Assembly (NCBI GenBank): GCA_003024985.2
Contig: PXIH01S0012980.1
Direction: 5' to 3' (one strand)
Length of the DNA: 15,891 nt
From: Euperipatoides rowelli
Taxonomy: Eukaryota; Onychophora; Udeonychophora; Euonychophora; Peripatopsidae
The stretch's first letter is position 1. Each line of letters begins with the position of its first letter. A program made the translations under genes and the position numbers. Positions 8,896 to 15,891 of the stretch are shown one piece after another. Under the pieces are notes generated by a model. That model saw only the letters and a list, made by a program, of their open reading frames with translations. It made no database searches and was not told the origin of the DNA.

Positions 8896-9450
8896 ATTAT
8901 TATTATTACTACTAATATTATTTCCATTATAGCCCTCTTTTTGACAGATGGGATGCACTTTATTTTGTCCTATTAGTCTGAGATTTTACAGTATATTGTA
9001 TCTATAATCAAAGATGTAATATAAAGTATATATATATCCTTATATTTCTTTCAAATAAAATTAATCTAGCTATAGCACATGTTTTGATTCACCTGTCAAA
9101 CACTATTAACTTTTTTAATGGTTGGCCTGTTATTTTTTATTAAAATGCGAATATTTTGATGTCTGGGAATAGACGTGTTTATTGGTTATAGAATAGGTGT
9201 TCAAGTATTTATTATTATTATTGTTACTGCTAGCTTCAATATTGTTCCTGTTACAATATATCAGTGTAACATATTCAGTATACTCTATGTTTTTGTTCAT
9301 GCATTATTCAAATAATGCTTAAATGAATCTTACTTTTATTATCTAATATTTAAAGCAGAAAATCAGTTTGTGTATTTGTTATTCCACAATGAAATCCAAT
9401 TCGAATTGGATTTAAATGTATCTTGAAAAATAAATATTAATTAAATGTTA
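8896..9450. other. AT-rich sequence with a 22-bp palindrome, no gene
   Basis: Starts with a TTA microsatellite. It holds a perfect 22-bp palindrome (9392-9413) and otherwise no coding or RNA signature on either strand. Confidence 0.6.
9392..9413. repeat. Perfect 22-bp palindrome
   Basis: The half-site AAATCCAATTC is followed immediately by its exact reverse complement GAATTGGATTT. It could form a cruciform or bind a dimeric factor. No flanking context supports a function. Confidence 0.85.
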
Positions 9451-9460
9451 ATATTATGTA
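9451..9460 (+). repeat. Direct repeat flanking the 345-bp retroposon-like element, left
   Basis: ATATTATGTA, identical to 9806-9815. It is AT-rich, so chance is not excluded. Confidence 0.5.
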
Positions 9461-9805
9461 CTAGCTGAAATACCCAGCTTTGCCTGGGACGGGACCTGGC
9501 ATTGCCCGTGGATCCCACCTCCCCAAATCCAAAAGTCTATTTTCATTGTCAACACTATTCAACCTACCCACTTAACAAATTTCAAGTTTGTAATATGTTG
9601 GGAAGTATGCTATACAGTTCAGAGTCATTCCCCACCCCTCATCCCACTGTCCATAAACAAAAAGTATATTTTCCCTTTCTACACTATGTAACCTACTCAC
9701 GTGCAAAATTTTAAGTTTTTGCCATGTTGGGAAGTATGCTATAATTTGACTCCTCTATGATAACAAACATACAAACCCACAAACGGACTTTCTGCTTTAG
9801 CCTAT
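9461..9805 (+). mobile_element. Retroposon-like repeat with internal 129-bp dimer
   Basis: The segment opens with CTAGCTGAAATACCCAGCTT and a CCCAG...CTGGG hairpin, and closes with ACAAACATACAAACCCACAA, then CTTTCTGCTTTAGCCTATAT. From memory of arthropod and mollusc repeats, an 'actagctg..cccggctt' start with an 'acaaacatacaaac' end is the style of dispersed non-LTR-derived tails and short non-autonomous elements; I cannot search to confirm. A matching 10-bp direct repeat flanks it. GC content is clearly higher than the surroundings. A 70-codon open frame across it (9502-9714) merely reads the duplicated units, whose period is a multiple of three, and is not taken as a gene. Confidence 0.6.
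9512..9745 (+). repeat. Two imperfect tandem units of 129 bp
   Basis: Unit 1 starts at 9512 and unit 2 at 9641, both with ATCCCA. Shared landmarks keep an exact 129-bp offset: AAAAGT (9531/9660), AACCTAC (9561/9690) and GTTGGGAAGTATGCTATA (9597/9726). The units are diverged between landmarks, so the duplication is old or was present in the source element. Confidence 0.8.
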
Positions 9806-9815
9806 ATATTATGTA
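9806..9815 (+). repeat. Direct repeat flanking the 345-bp retroposon-like element, right
   Basis: ATATTATGTA, identical to 9451-9460. Confidence 0.5.
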
Positions 9816-10536
9816 ATAAAAGTAATAAAACATATTATTCAAGGAGTTCTTTTAATTAAAATGTGTAGGCAGTTTATATCACAACTGCAATTGGGAAAGG
9901 ATACAATTTTGTTGTACAATACAAGTGGTAATAATATTCGTAGTTAATTGACTTGATTTTTCAAAAGATTTAATAATGTTTTGTAATGTTTTATAATAAT
10001 TATGTTCTATATTTTAATTAAATTATTAAATATTTTAATTAGTGTTTAAATATATTCGAATTCATTTCAATTTCTCATCACTGGAGCTGCCCTATTTGTT
10101 AAAAATTTTATCTGTTTTAATTTTTGCTGTTGACAGCATTTGGTTTGCTGCATTAATTCTCTGTTGCTTTTGCAGAGATAACAGTGATGCATCTGTAATT
10201 TGTGATCGAGTATATTTTGTCGTTTTTGTAGTAAGCCTTATAAAACAATGCAAGCTAATATATATTGCTCTTTTGTTTTGACTTGCTTTGATGCTGCACC
10301 TTAATAAAGTAAAAAAAAACATGGATGAGTTTTTGTTTATCTGCCAGTAATGGCCAATTATGGTTTAATATTTATGGTTATTGTCAAAGATCGTAAATGA
10401 TTTGTTTTAGTTGTGGTATCTATTTGTAAACTTGAGCAGTAGTTATTAAAAATATAAATTAGATTGTGTGTCTGGTCAATAGGAATGAACATTCCTATTT
10501 ATTCGATATTGTTTCCATCAATTTTTAACGATTTAA
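9816..10536. other. AT-rich sequence; possible 3' exon end near 10176-10320
   Basis: No supported gene. A good splice-acceptor-like tract (TTCTCTGTTGCTTTTGCAG, ending 10175) lies 128 bp before an AATAAA (10303-10308). AATAAA is followed by GT and an A10-like run. This could be a small terminal exon or part of a 3' UTR on the plus strand, but both signals occur by chance in such sequence. The open frames at 10042-10322 on both strands have no family resemblance. A 10-bp inverted repeat with a 2-bp gap sits at 10478-10499. Confidence 0.4.
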
Positions 10537-10551
10537 TAGGCTATTATTATT
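10537..10551 (+). repeat. Target-site duplication, left copy (SINE 1)
   Basis: TAGGCTATTATTATT, identical to 10845-10859. It contains a non-repetitive TAGGC core, which makes chance identity unlikely. Confidence 0.85.
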
Positions 10552-10746
10552 ATTATTATTTTTTTTTTTTAAAAAATAAATTTCCTCTCCAAGAGGAGAA
10601 GAAATGTATTTTTTTTTGGTTAATTAAATTGACTTAAAATTGAACTTTAAACTTAAATAGACTTTTTTAAACTGTACAACCCAAGGCGAGCTGTTAAAGC
10701 TAGGGAAAAGCTAGGGAAAAAACTGTTCCTTAACTGCCCAAGCCCA

Positions 10747-10757
10747 GGCGCGAACCT
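10747..10757 (-). promoter_or_regulatory. B box of SINE 1 (pol III internal promoter)
   Basis: The minus strand reads AGGTTCGCGCC, close to the consensus GGTTCGANNCC. Confidence 0.65.
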
Positions 10758-10781
10758 GTACACCTCAGCATGTGCCTTCGG

Positions 10782-10801
10782 TTCATCAAGCTTCATCAAG
10801 C
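10782..10801 (+). repeat. 10-bp tandem duplication in the SINE 1 head
   Basis: TTCATCAAGC occurs twice in direct succession, between the A and B boxes. Confidence 0.85.
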
Positions 10802-10819
10802 GGAAGTGAATCCTCTCAT

Positions 10820-10830
10820 GCGCTCAACCA
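10820..10830 (-). promoter_or_regulatory. A box of SINE 1 (pol III internal promoter)
   Basis: The minus strand reads TGGTTGAGCGC, fitting TRGYNNANNNG loosely. It starts 14 bp inside the element end, as expected for a tRNA-derived head. Confidence 0.6.
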
Positions 10831-10844
10831 CGGAACCAAGACAG

Positions 10845-10859
10845 TAGGCTATTATTATT
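10845..10859 (+). repeat. Target-site duplication, right copy (SINE 1)
   Basis: Identical to 10537-10551. Confidence 0.85.
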
Positions 10860-12593
10860 GAATGTTCTTAAGCTGCTGTTGATAAAAGTTTAATGTCTTA
10901 TTCTTAAATCTTATTGGTTGAGCTTCTGTTATTGGAAATATAGTAAATTCTTGAACATTTCCTGTTTTAATTAGATTGAAACTTTCATTATCAACCACTG
11001 AATAATTAATGAACTTTCAAGATATCTAAAAATTTCCATTAACCTAACTGAGTTTTGTCAAAAAAATAATTTAGAAGAGGTTCTAATTGGCAGATCTGAG
11101 CCCTTACAAATTGAATAATAGCGATCAAGAACCTAGACATAAAACAAAGGATGGTAATATAATGGAGAAAATGGCCTCACCAATAAATGCAGACCAATAT
11201 GACCTTGTGATGAGCTGTGACCCATTATTACACAGTTTTACTTGAGCTAGGTTAGAGACAAATAATGCAGTTTTAGAATTATAAAAACAAAAGCAGAATC
11301 TTGAGGGTAAACCATCAAATATCTGAATTGGAAGTGAGCTCTTGATCTGGATTTGTTCTGCTATCATCTAAAAATCTCATCTTGGGAAACTATAATGCTA
11401 TAATGTAGTCTTAAATATTCTGAATGTAGTAAACTTACACTCTCTACCCAAGTATGAAAACATTTTTACTTGAACAGGAAAATCTAAAATGAGAATTAAC
11501 TGAAAGTACTGATTATTGGATGATTTGAAGGAGTTTAACTTTGATTCATTATCAAAAATGGAGAAACTCTACAAATGCTATTAAGTAATGAAGTTGTGTT
11601 TAGTTTAATGACAGAACACATTAGATTAAGCTACACATTTCAGCTTTAGTTCTTTTTTAAATTATTAATAGTTATCAGATTTAGAATGCCCAAGTAAAGC
11701 AAGTTATTTAAATATTAGGTTTAAATAGGTTACTAGTTTTTGCACTGTGAAAAATGAATTGTTTATGTTAGAACTATTTCCAAGTACTGACATGTTCATA
11801 CTTTTATGTTTAAGAGTGTTAATTCTTTTATTAATGTAACTGTTTAGCTTTTAAGGAATGTAATTTTATTTGAATTATTTACAATTATACTTTAGCCATA
11901 TTGCTATAATAAACATGGCTAAGAGTTTAACTGTGCAATGTTGACTTTATTCAGTAGATGCAGACATTTTTTAAAATTATATTTCAGATGGATTTACTAT
12001 TATTGCAAATAATTGTATATTATTCTTAGGATTTAGTAGTGATATAAATTCTATTTTAGTGTTTAACATAGTTTTTGTTATATGTTAGTTAATTTGTAAT
12101 GTGTTGTATTTATTTAATCTATGCATGCTTTAGTTTATAATGCAGAGTTTAATGTTTAAATATAAACTAGGAATTTGAATTAATGTTTTGCCATTCCATT
12201 TCATCAAAGCTACCATTGACAGGTTGCTTTAATTTAATGGCTTACACCTAACTAACTTGTAAACTTGGATTTTGATGCAATTGACATTGAACACAACTTT
12301 TGTAATCTATAGGCAACATTATGTGGTCATAGCATAGTCCGGAATTAGGTGGCTAGGATCCAATAGCAATTGAACCAATGTCACAGATTATTAGGAAAAT
12401 AAACTACAAAATAAATAAATAATAATAATAAGGGCTAATTGGATTTATCCAAGAGAAAACTAAGGATTACTGTTATATTATTCCAGATGGACTAATGTCA
12501 CACTTCATGTTTGGTTGCTGTGCAAGTAAACATGGTGATGTTTTTTTTTTTTAAATTTTTTGTTATTTGGCTATTTGTGGCATAAGCTGCAGC
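10860..12593. other. AT-rich sequence without recognised gene
   Basis: No frame with recognisable motifs was found on either strand. The 80-codon minus-strand frame at 11125-11367 has no family resemblance and is near chance length for this composition. AATAAA-like signals occur (for example near 11908) but no linked exon is visible. A T12 run lies at 12541-12552 and a short AATA/AAT repeat near 12410-12430. Confidence 0.5.
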
Positions 12594-13240
12594 ATGAACA
12601 TTAATCATCAAGGTAAGAAAATTAAATTAGTCAATACATATGTTGATGAGAATGATGTGACAGTCAACATCAATAAGTGAAAATGATAGTTGAATAATTT
12701 AAAAATTTAAAAGTGCTCATGGAGAAAATGTTATATTCAATGAACGGTAGTATAACTACTGGAGTAACACATTGGGTGACATGGTTTCAGAAGATGCATT
12801 TATAGTAACTTTCTCAAATGGCAAATATCTTTTAAAGTTAAGTCTGTCAGAATTAATGAAGTTCTTAAGTAGACATAAACTATTGAAATTTATTAAACAA
12901 TTTGTTACATTGCAAAATTAAAATTTTTACTATTAAAACTCATGAAATAGATAATGTAGTCATTATTAAGCATAGACTGTTGCAAATGGTTAATGTTTGT
13001 TTTATTTGTTCACCAGAAAAACCTTGACAACAAAGTAACTTTAACTATTGAAAAGCTTCTCTGGATGTTGTAAAAGGCAAAATACCTAACAGTTTTGCAA
13101 GAAGTGGCCCAAGTAATGAAAATAAACTCTCGAATATAATTCAGATACCTGGTGATATTAAAACTGAAACCTTGCTGTTTGTTGTTACTGTTAAATTTAA
13201 AGAAGCGAAAACTATTAATGATATAGTGCAGCATTTGTGA
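12594..13240 (+). pseudogene. Protein-like fragments in three frames, unrecognised
   Basis: I do not recognise this. An ATG at 12594 reads MNINHQGKKIKLV, then TYVDENDVTVNIN, to TGA at 12680. In another frame, 12706-12921 reads FKSAHGENVIFNER, a TAG, then DMVSEDAFIVTFSNGKYLLK and a Leu/Lys-rich end. After an acceptor-like TTTATTTGTTCACCAG (about 13001-13016), KNLDNKVTLTIEK (13017-13055) shifts frame into LDVVKGKIPNSFARSG and FVVTVKFKEAKTINDIVQHL (stop at 13240). The charged, varied composition looks more protein-like than the neighbouring noise. Each piece alone is short enough to be chance. If real, it is a decayed coding sequence or separated exons with at least two frame changes; the family is unknown. 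Confidence 0.3.
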
Positions 13241-13861
13241 GAAATAATATAAAATGTATTATAATATTAGAAGCCATGATGTTTCAAAGAAGGGCACATT
13301 GCAAAATACTGCATAATACAGTTTTGCACTGGATATATATATAGGGATGTTCCATAACTTGACAAAATTAAAAAATATACAGTAGTTACTTTACTATGGA
13401 TTGCAACAGTCAGTTTTATTTCAAATGCTTTCTACAATATTTTTCCTACAAATTGTTATTTGGAAGTTAAATTACTTATAAATTTACACAGAACTGTTAT
13501 TTTTGTTATGAAAATGAAGTTGCTGAACATTAATTATATTTAAGATCTTGGTTTTGGATTGAATTCTTGATTGTTCTAGTTTACCACTGCCTATTTTTGA
13601 ATTGTTTAGTTTTCTGGTGGAATATAAGAAAATATTATTCATCTCTCTGTTTGATTGTATAGAACATTATGGCAGATTTGTGGCATTAGAATATTTACAG
13701 AGGCTAGAACTATACCAATTAATTATTATTTTTTAAAAAAAATATATATATTTATTTTCAACTATTTACAGAGTATATTATGTATATTACAATTTTCTAT
13801 CTCCCAGGAATTGACGCTTTTTCATCTGTACTTGAACTTGATAACAAACTTTAATTAATGG
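13241..13861. other. AT-rich sequence without gene
   Basis: A 63-codon open frame without ATG (13358-13549) is in the same frame as the last protein-like fragment, but has no motif and is within chance expectation. The 67-codon frame at 13655-13858 is mostly low-complexity. Nothing else is supported. Confidence 0.5.
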
Positions 13862-13914
13862 GAGAATGGTTCATAACGAAGTGATGAAGTGACGATTCCC
13901 AGCTCCCAGCTCCG

Positions 13915-13946
13915 GTCTACCATATTAAGACTGGGGATCGGTAGAC
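13915..13946 (-). repeat. Hairpin in the SINE 2 body
   Basis: Seven-bp perfect arms (GTCTACC and GGTAGAC) around an 18-nt loop. It may be a structured tail of the SINE RNA. Confidence 0.55.
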
Positions 13947-14044
13947 ACAATTCCTACAACAAAGACTTTAATCGGTCTAGAATGCAGACCAAAAAACACC
14001 CCCTTGCACCCAAGTCCGAAAACGACGACGGTACTGGCGCTTTC

Positions 14045-14055
14045 GGGATCGAACT
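14045..14055 (-). promoter_or_regulatory. B box of SINE 2 (pol III internal promoter)
   Basis: The minus strand reads AGTTCGATCCC, matching GGTTCGANNCC at all but the first position. Confidence 0.75.
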
Positions 14056-14098
14056 TGTTCCCAGGTCTACATGTCTGAGCACACGGTAATTGTAGGTT

Positions 14099-14114
14099 GC
14101 TATCCACTGGATCA
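14099..14114 (-). promoter_or_regulatory. A-box region of SINE 2 (pol III internal promoter)
   Basis: The minus strand reads TGATCCAGTGGATAGC, resembling the D-arm of tRNA genes (..CARTGGATARC..). Distance to the B box is normal for a tRNA. Confidence 0.6.
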
Positions 14115-14122
14115 CCATTATT

Positions 14123-15891
14123 CGACAAGATTAATTATTTTAAGAGTATGATCTAAAATACCAACATTCCTCTTGTTGGATTGCCAAATGGAGAAATTTT
14201 TCCTTAAAAAATTGGAACTTTTTAAGTTTTAAAACTAAATTGAAAATATATCTGTTTTTATTTTTCAAATTTATTGTATTGATCGTTTACTAATTTCTTG
14301 CCATATTGTATATTATGCAACATTAGTCATTTTCTTTATTAATTTTTTTTTTTAGTGTATTAGCACATATAATGTGTTGCCTTTATTGTAAAATGAGTTG
14401 TTTAATTATATAATAAAATAGATTAAATGGTGAGAGCCCCTTTAAGAAAAACAATTTCAGATGGATGGAAACATACTTAGCTCTCTTAACTGATATTCGA
14501 GAAGCTTAAATATTCTGAATAAATCTGTATATATTAATTAATAAAGTACTTAAGATTTTATTTAAAAAAAAGAGTACATTTTAATTTAGTAGGTTATATA
14601 TTCTTGAATTATTTATATTTATTTTTAAAATTAATTAATATAGACAGGAAATTAAATATCTTTCTTTAATTAATACTAATTTATTCAAGTGTTAATAATG
14701 TTAGATTTGAGTAAATTAATTTTTTTAATTTTAATTGGATCGGCTACTTTTTCATTTCATTGAGATAATAAAGTATTGAATAGCTAGCAGCATATAATAT
14801 TATATGGAGTGTTCTAATATTTATTATTTATTTGTCTAAATAGATTTCTCTATTTTAGATAAAAGGCAAAATATTAATGAACACACTAATGTATTGTAAA
14901 TTATTATGAAAGACTTAATATTCTCATTATTGTCTTTCTTTTAATTATNACAAATGATATAATACTTAAATTATGCATTGACGTTAGGTTTTATTTATAA
15001 AAAAAATTTAACATCTTTTTACTATAAAATTAATCTAATTAAATAAAATTAAATTAATCTTTTTTCCATACTTACTGTACCTAACCCATTATCATAGTAT
15101 CAAACGAATATGATTTTTTAATTTGTAAATTTACTTTATACATTTTTTAAATTAGAGCTATAAACTATAGTGTATTGGACTTTCAATAAAATACTACCTC
15201 ATTAATTAAGATTTGAATTAGTAGCTATTTTTTTCTTCTCATAATATTTTGAATTAGTATTTATTTTTCGATATCTGGCAATGTACATTGTTTAAAACAG
15301 AATGATTTAGAACTGTTCTAGCTTCCGAATTGATTAGAGTGTTCCTGTTATTAGAGTTATCAACTCTATTCTATATATTTATTAATAAAATGTTGCTTAG
15401 TTACATACCATTTTTAAGGTGATCTTTATAGTAGCAAACATCATACTTTTAATATGGTAAACTAGAATTAATAGTCCTAATCACAGAAAATAACATTATT
15501 GATATGTATGAATGAGAAGTCCTGATTTTAAAAAAGTAAAAGTATGATTAAAGTTATAGTAGTATCCTCCAATAATGTCTGCTAACAGAAAACATCAACA
15601 GTTTAATCTGGAAATGGAAGACTGGAATGATTTTATGGAAATAATAAAGTCCTTTCATGCAATCATATTAAAAAATATAAAGTTGCTACTGTGCCAACAT
15701 TATTAGGAAGTAAAACTTACTCAATTTTGTTAGTGTTTCCTGTGTTGCCAGAGACAAAAAGTCTTTAAGATATTTCCACAATTCTCCCCTCATTTTAACC
15801 CTATTCCATTGGTCCAGATAGAAAAAATTATATTTCAGCAAAAACACCAGGCTGAGAGAGAAATATCAAGGAATAAATTACTATATATATA
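14123..15891. other. AT-rich sequence without recognised gene
   Basis: Only AT-rich low-complexity sequence is visible, with many short poly-A/T and TTAAT tracts. There is one ambiguous base (n at 14949). A 43-codon frame at 15575-15706 (MSANRKHQQFNLEMEDWNDF at its start) is the only slightly protein-like piece, and I do not call it a gene. The window ends in an AT run, as it begins. Confidence 0.5.

Larger units (their letters stand above)
10552..10844 (-). mobile_element. tRNA-derived SINE (SINE 1) with 15-bp target-site duplication
   Basis: A 293-bp insertion bounded by the perfect repeat TAGGCTATTATTATT. On the minus strand its head carries pol III promoter-like boxes: TGGTTGAGCGC (A box) and AGGTTCGCGCC (B box), as in tRNA genes. 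Its 3' end is A-rich followed by AAT repeats. Between head and tail is an unrelated body with an 11-bp tandem duplication (10696-10717) and a small hairpin (TCCTCT/AGAGGA near 10583-10597). The spacing between boxes is longer than in a tRNA, partly because of a 10-bp tandem duplication. It would be transcribed by RNA polymerase III and moved by LINE proteins in trans. No intact tRNA cloverleaf is implied. The family is not one I can name. Confidence 0.82.
13862..14122 (-). mobile_element. tRNA-derived SINE (SINE 2), different family from SINE 1
   Basis: On the minus strand the head reads TGATCCAGTGGATAGC (A-box region, tRNA-Arg-like in style), then AGTTCGATCCC (B box, near-perfect) about 44 bp later. 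A GC-richer body of about 170 bp follows, with a 7-bp stem (GTCTACC/GGTAGAC, 13915-13946) and short CCCAGCT repeats near 13898-13912. Its base composition contrasts sharply with both flanks. The 66-67-codon open frames on both strands here (13889-14128) simply run through this GC-rich repeat and are not genes. I found no clear target-site duplication or A-tail, so the 3' end (about 13862) is approximate and the copy is probably old or truncated. Confidence 0.7.

Noticed and set aside
9502-9714. 70-codon plus-strand frame with repeated peptide pattern
   Set aside because: The repetition is caused by the 129-bp DNA dimer, whose period is divisible by three. It lies inside a retroposon-like repeat.
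10042-10322. Overlapping open frames on both strands (79 and 76 codons)
   Set aside because: The hydrophobic plus-strand frame has no family resemblance, both are near chance length at this AT content, and neither has a supported start.
11125-11367. 80-codon minus-strand frame
   Set aside because: No recognisable domain, no neighbouring coding signal, and within chance expectation.
13010-13234. 74-codon minus-strand frame
   Set aside because: Antisense to the more protein-like plus-strand fragment; Phe/Asn/Ile-rich and without motif.
13889-14128. Open frames on both strands in the GC-rich island
   Set aside because: Explained by the tRNA-derived SINE with A and B boxes on the minus strand.
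15575-15706. 43-codon plus-strand ORF beginning MSANRKHQQF
   Set aside because: Too short to distinguish from chance; no neighbouring exon, promoter or family resemblance.
1-15891. AT runs at both ends of the window as possible terminal repeats
   Set aside because: Simple dinucleotide runs of about 10 bp are common throughout and do not define a unit.

Overview
The window is AT-rich, intron-like or intergenic eukaryotic DNA, most likely from an invertebrate animal. The evidence is the density of decayed LINEs, tRNA-derived SINEs and short inverted-repeat elements, together with many homopolymer and TTA/AT microsatellites and no compact gene organisation. I cannot name the species. I see no intact host protein gene, no rRNA, no functional tRNA gene and no CRISPR array. 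Long open frames are uninformative at this base composition: I estimate that dozens of 60-codon open stretches are expected by chance, so I rely on motifs, frame continuity and repeat structure instead.

Layout. (1) About 640-2590, minus strand: the 5' half of a decayed non-LTR retrotransposon, with an ORF1 that carries a CCHC-type zinc knuckle remnant followed by the apurinic-like endonuclease part of ORF2. (2) 3441-3689: a 249-bp MITE-like element with 30-bp terminal inverted repeats matching at 28 of 30 positions. (3) About 5757-6227: a second, larger inverted-repeat element with a 38-bp internal tandem duplication. (4) 6303-8880, minus strand: a separate 5'-truncated LINE copy holding the reverse transcriptase, post-RT region and C-terminal Cys/His motif, flanked by a perfect 15-bp target-site duplication. 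(5) 9461-9805: a retroposon-like repeat containing two 129-bp units, flanked by a 10-bp direct repeat. (6) 10552-10844, minus strand: a tRNA-derived SINE with a perfect 15-bp target-site duplication. (7) About 13862-14122, minus strand: a second, different tRNA-derived SINE.

The two LINE fragments have the domain order of a two-ORF, Tx1/L1-like or CR1-like element (ORF1 with zinc knuckle; ORF2 with endonuclease, RT and C-terminal Cys motif). They cover complementary halves of such an element, but their boundaries show that at least the RT copy is an independent insertion. Both are dead: every domain is broken by stops and frameshifts, and the RT active-site box has lost an aspartate. The SINEs are expected to depend on LINE machinery in trans. 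Nothing in the sequence ties either SINE to these particular LINEs beyond the shared orientation and, for the first SINE, the A-rich tail and equal duplication length.

The rest (about 2589-3440, 3690-5756, 8896-9450, 9816-10536, 10860-12593, 13241-13861 and 14123-15891) is low-complexity AT-rich sequence. A weak cluster of protein-like fragments lies at 12594-13240 and a possible terminal exon at 10176-10320, both uncertain. I found no convincing new biological system. The most novel-looking items are the two inverted-repeat elements, the 129-bp dimer repeat and the two SINE families.
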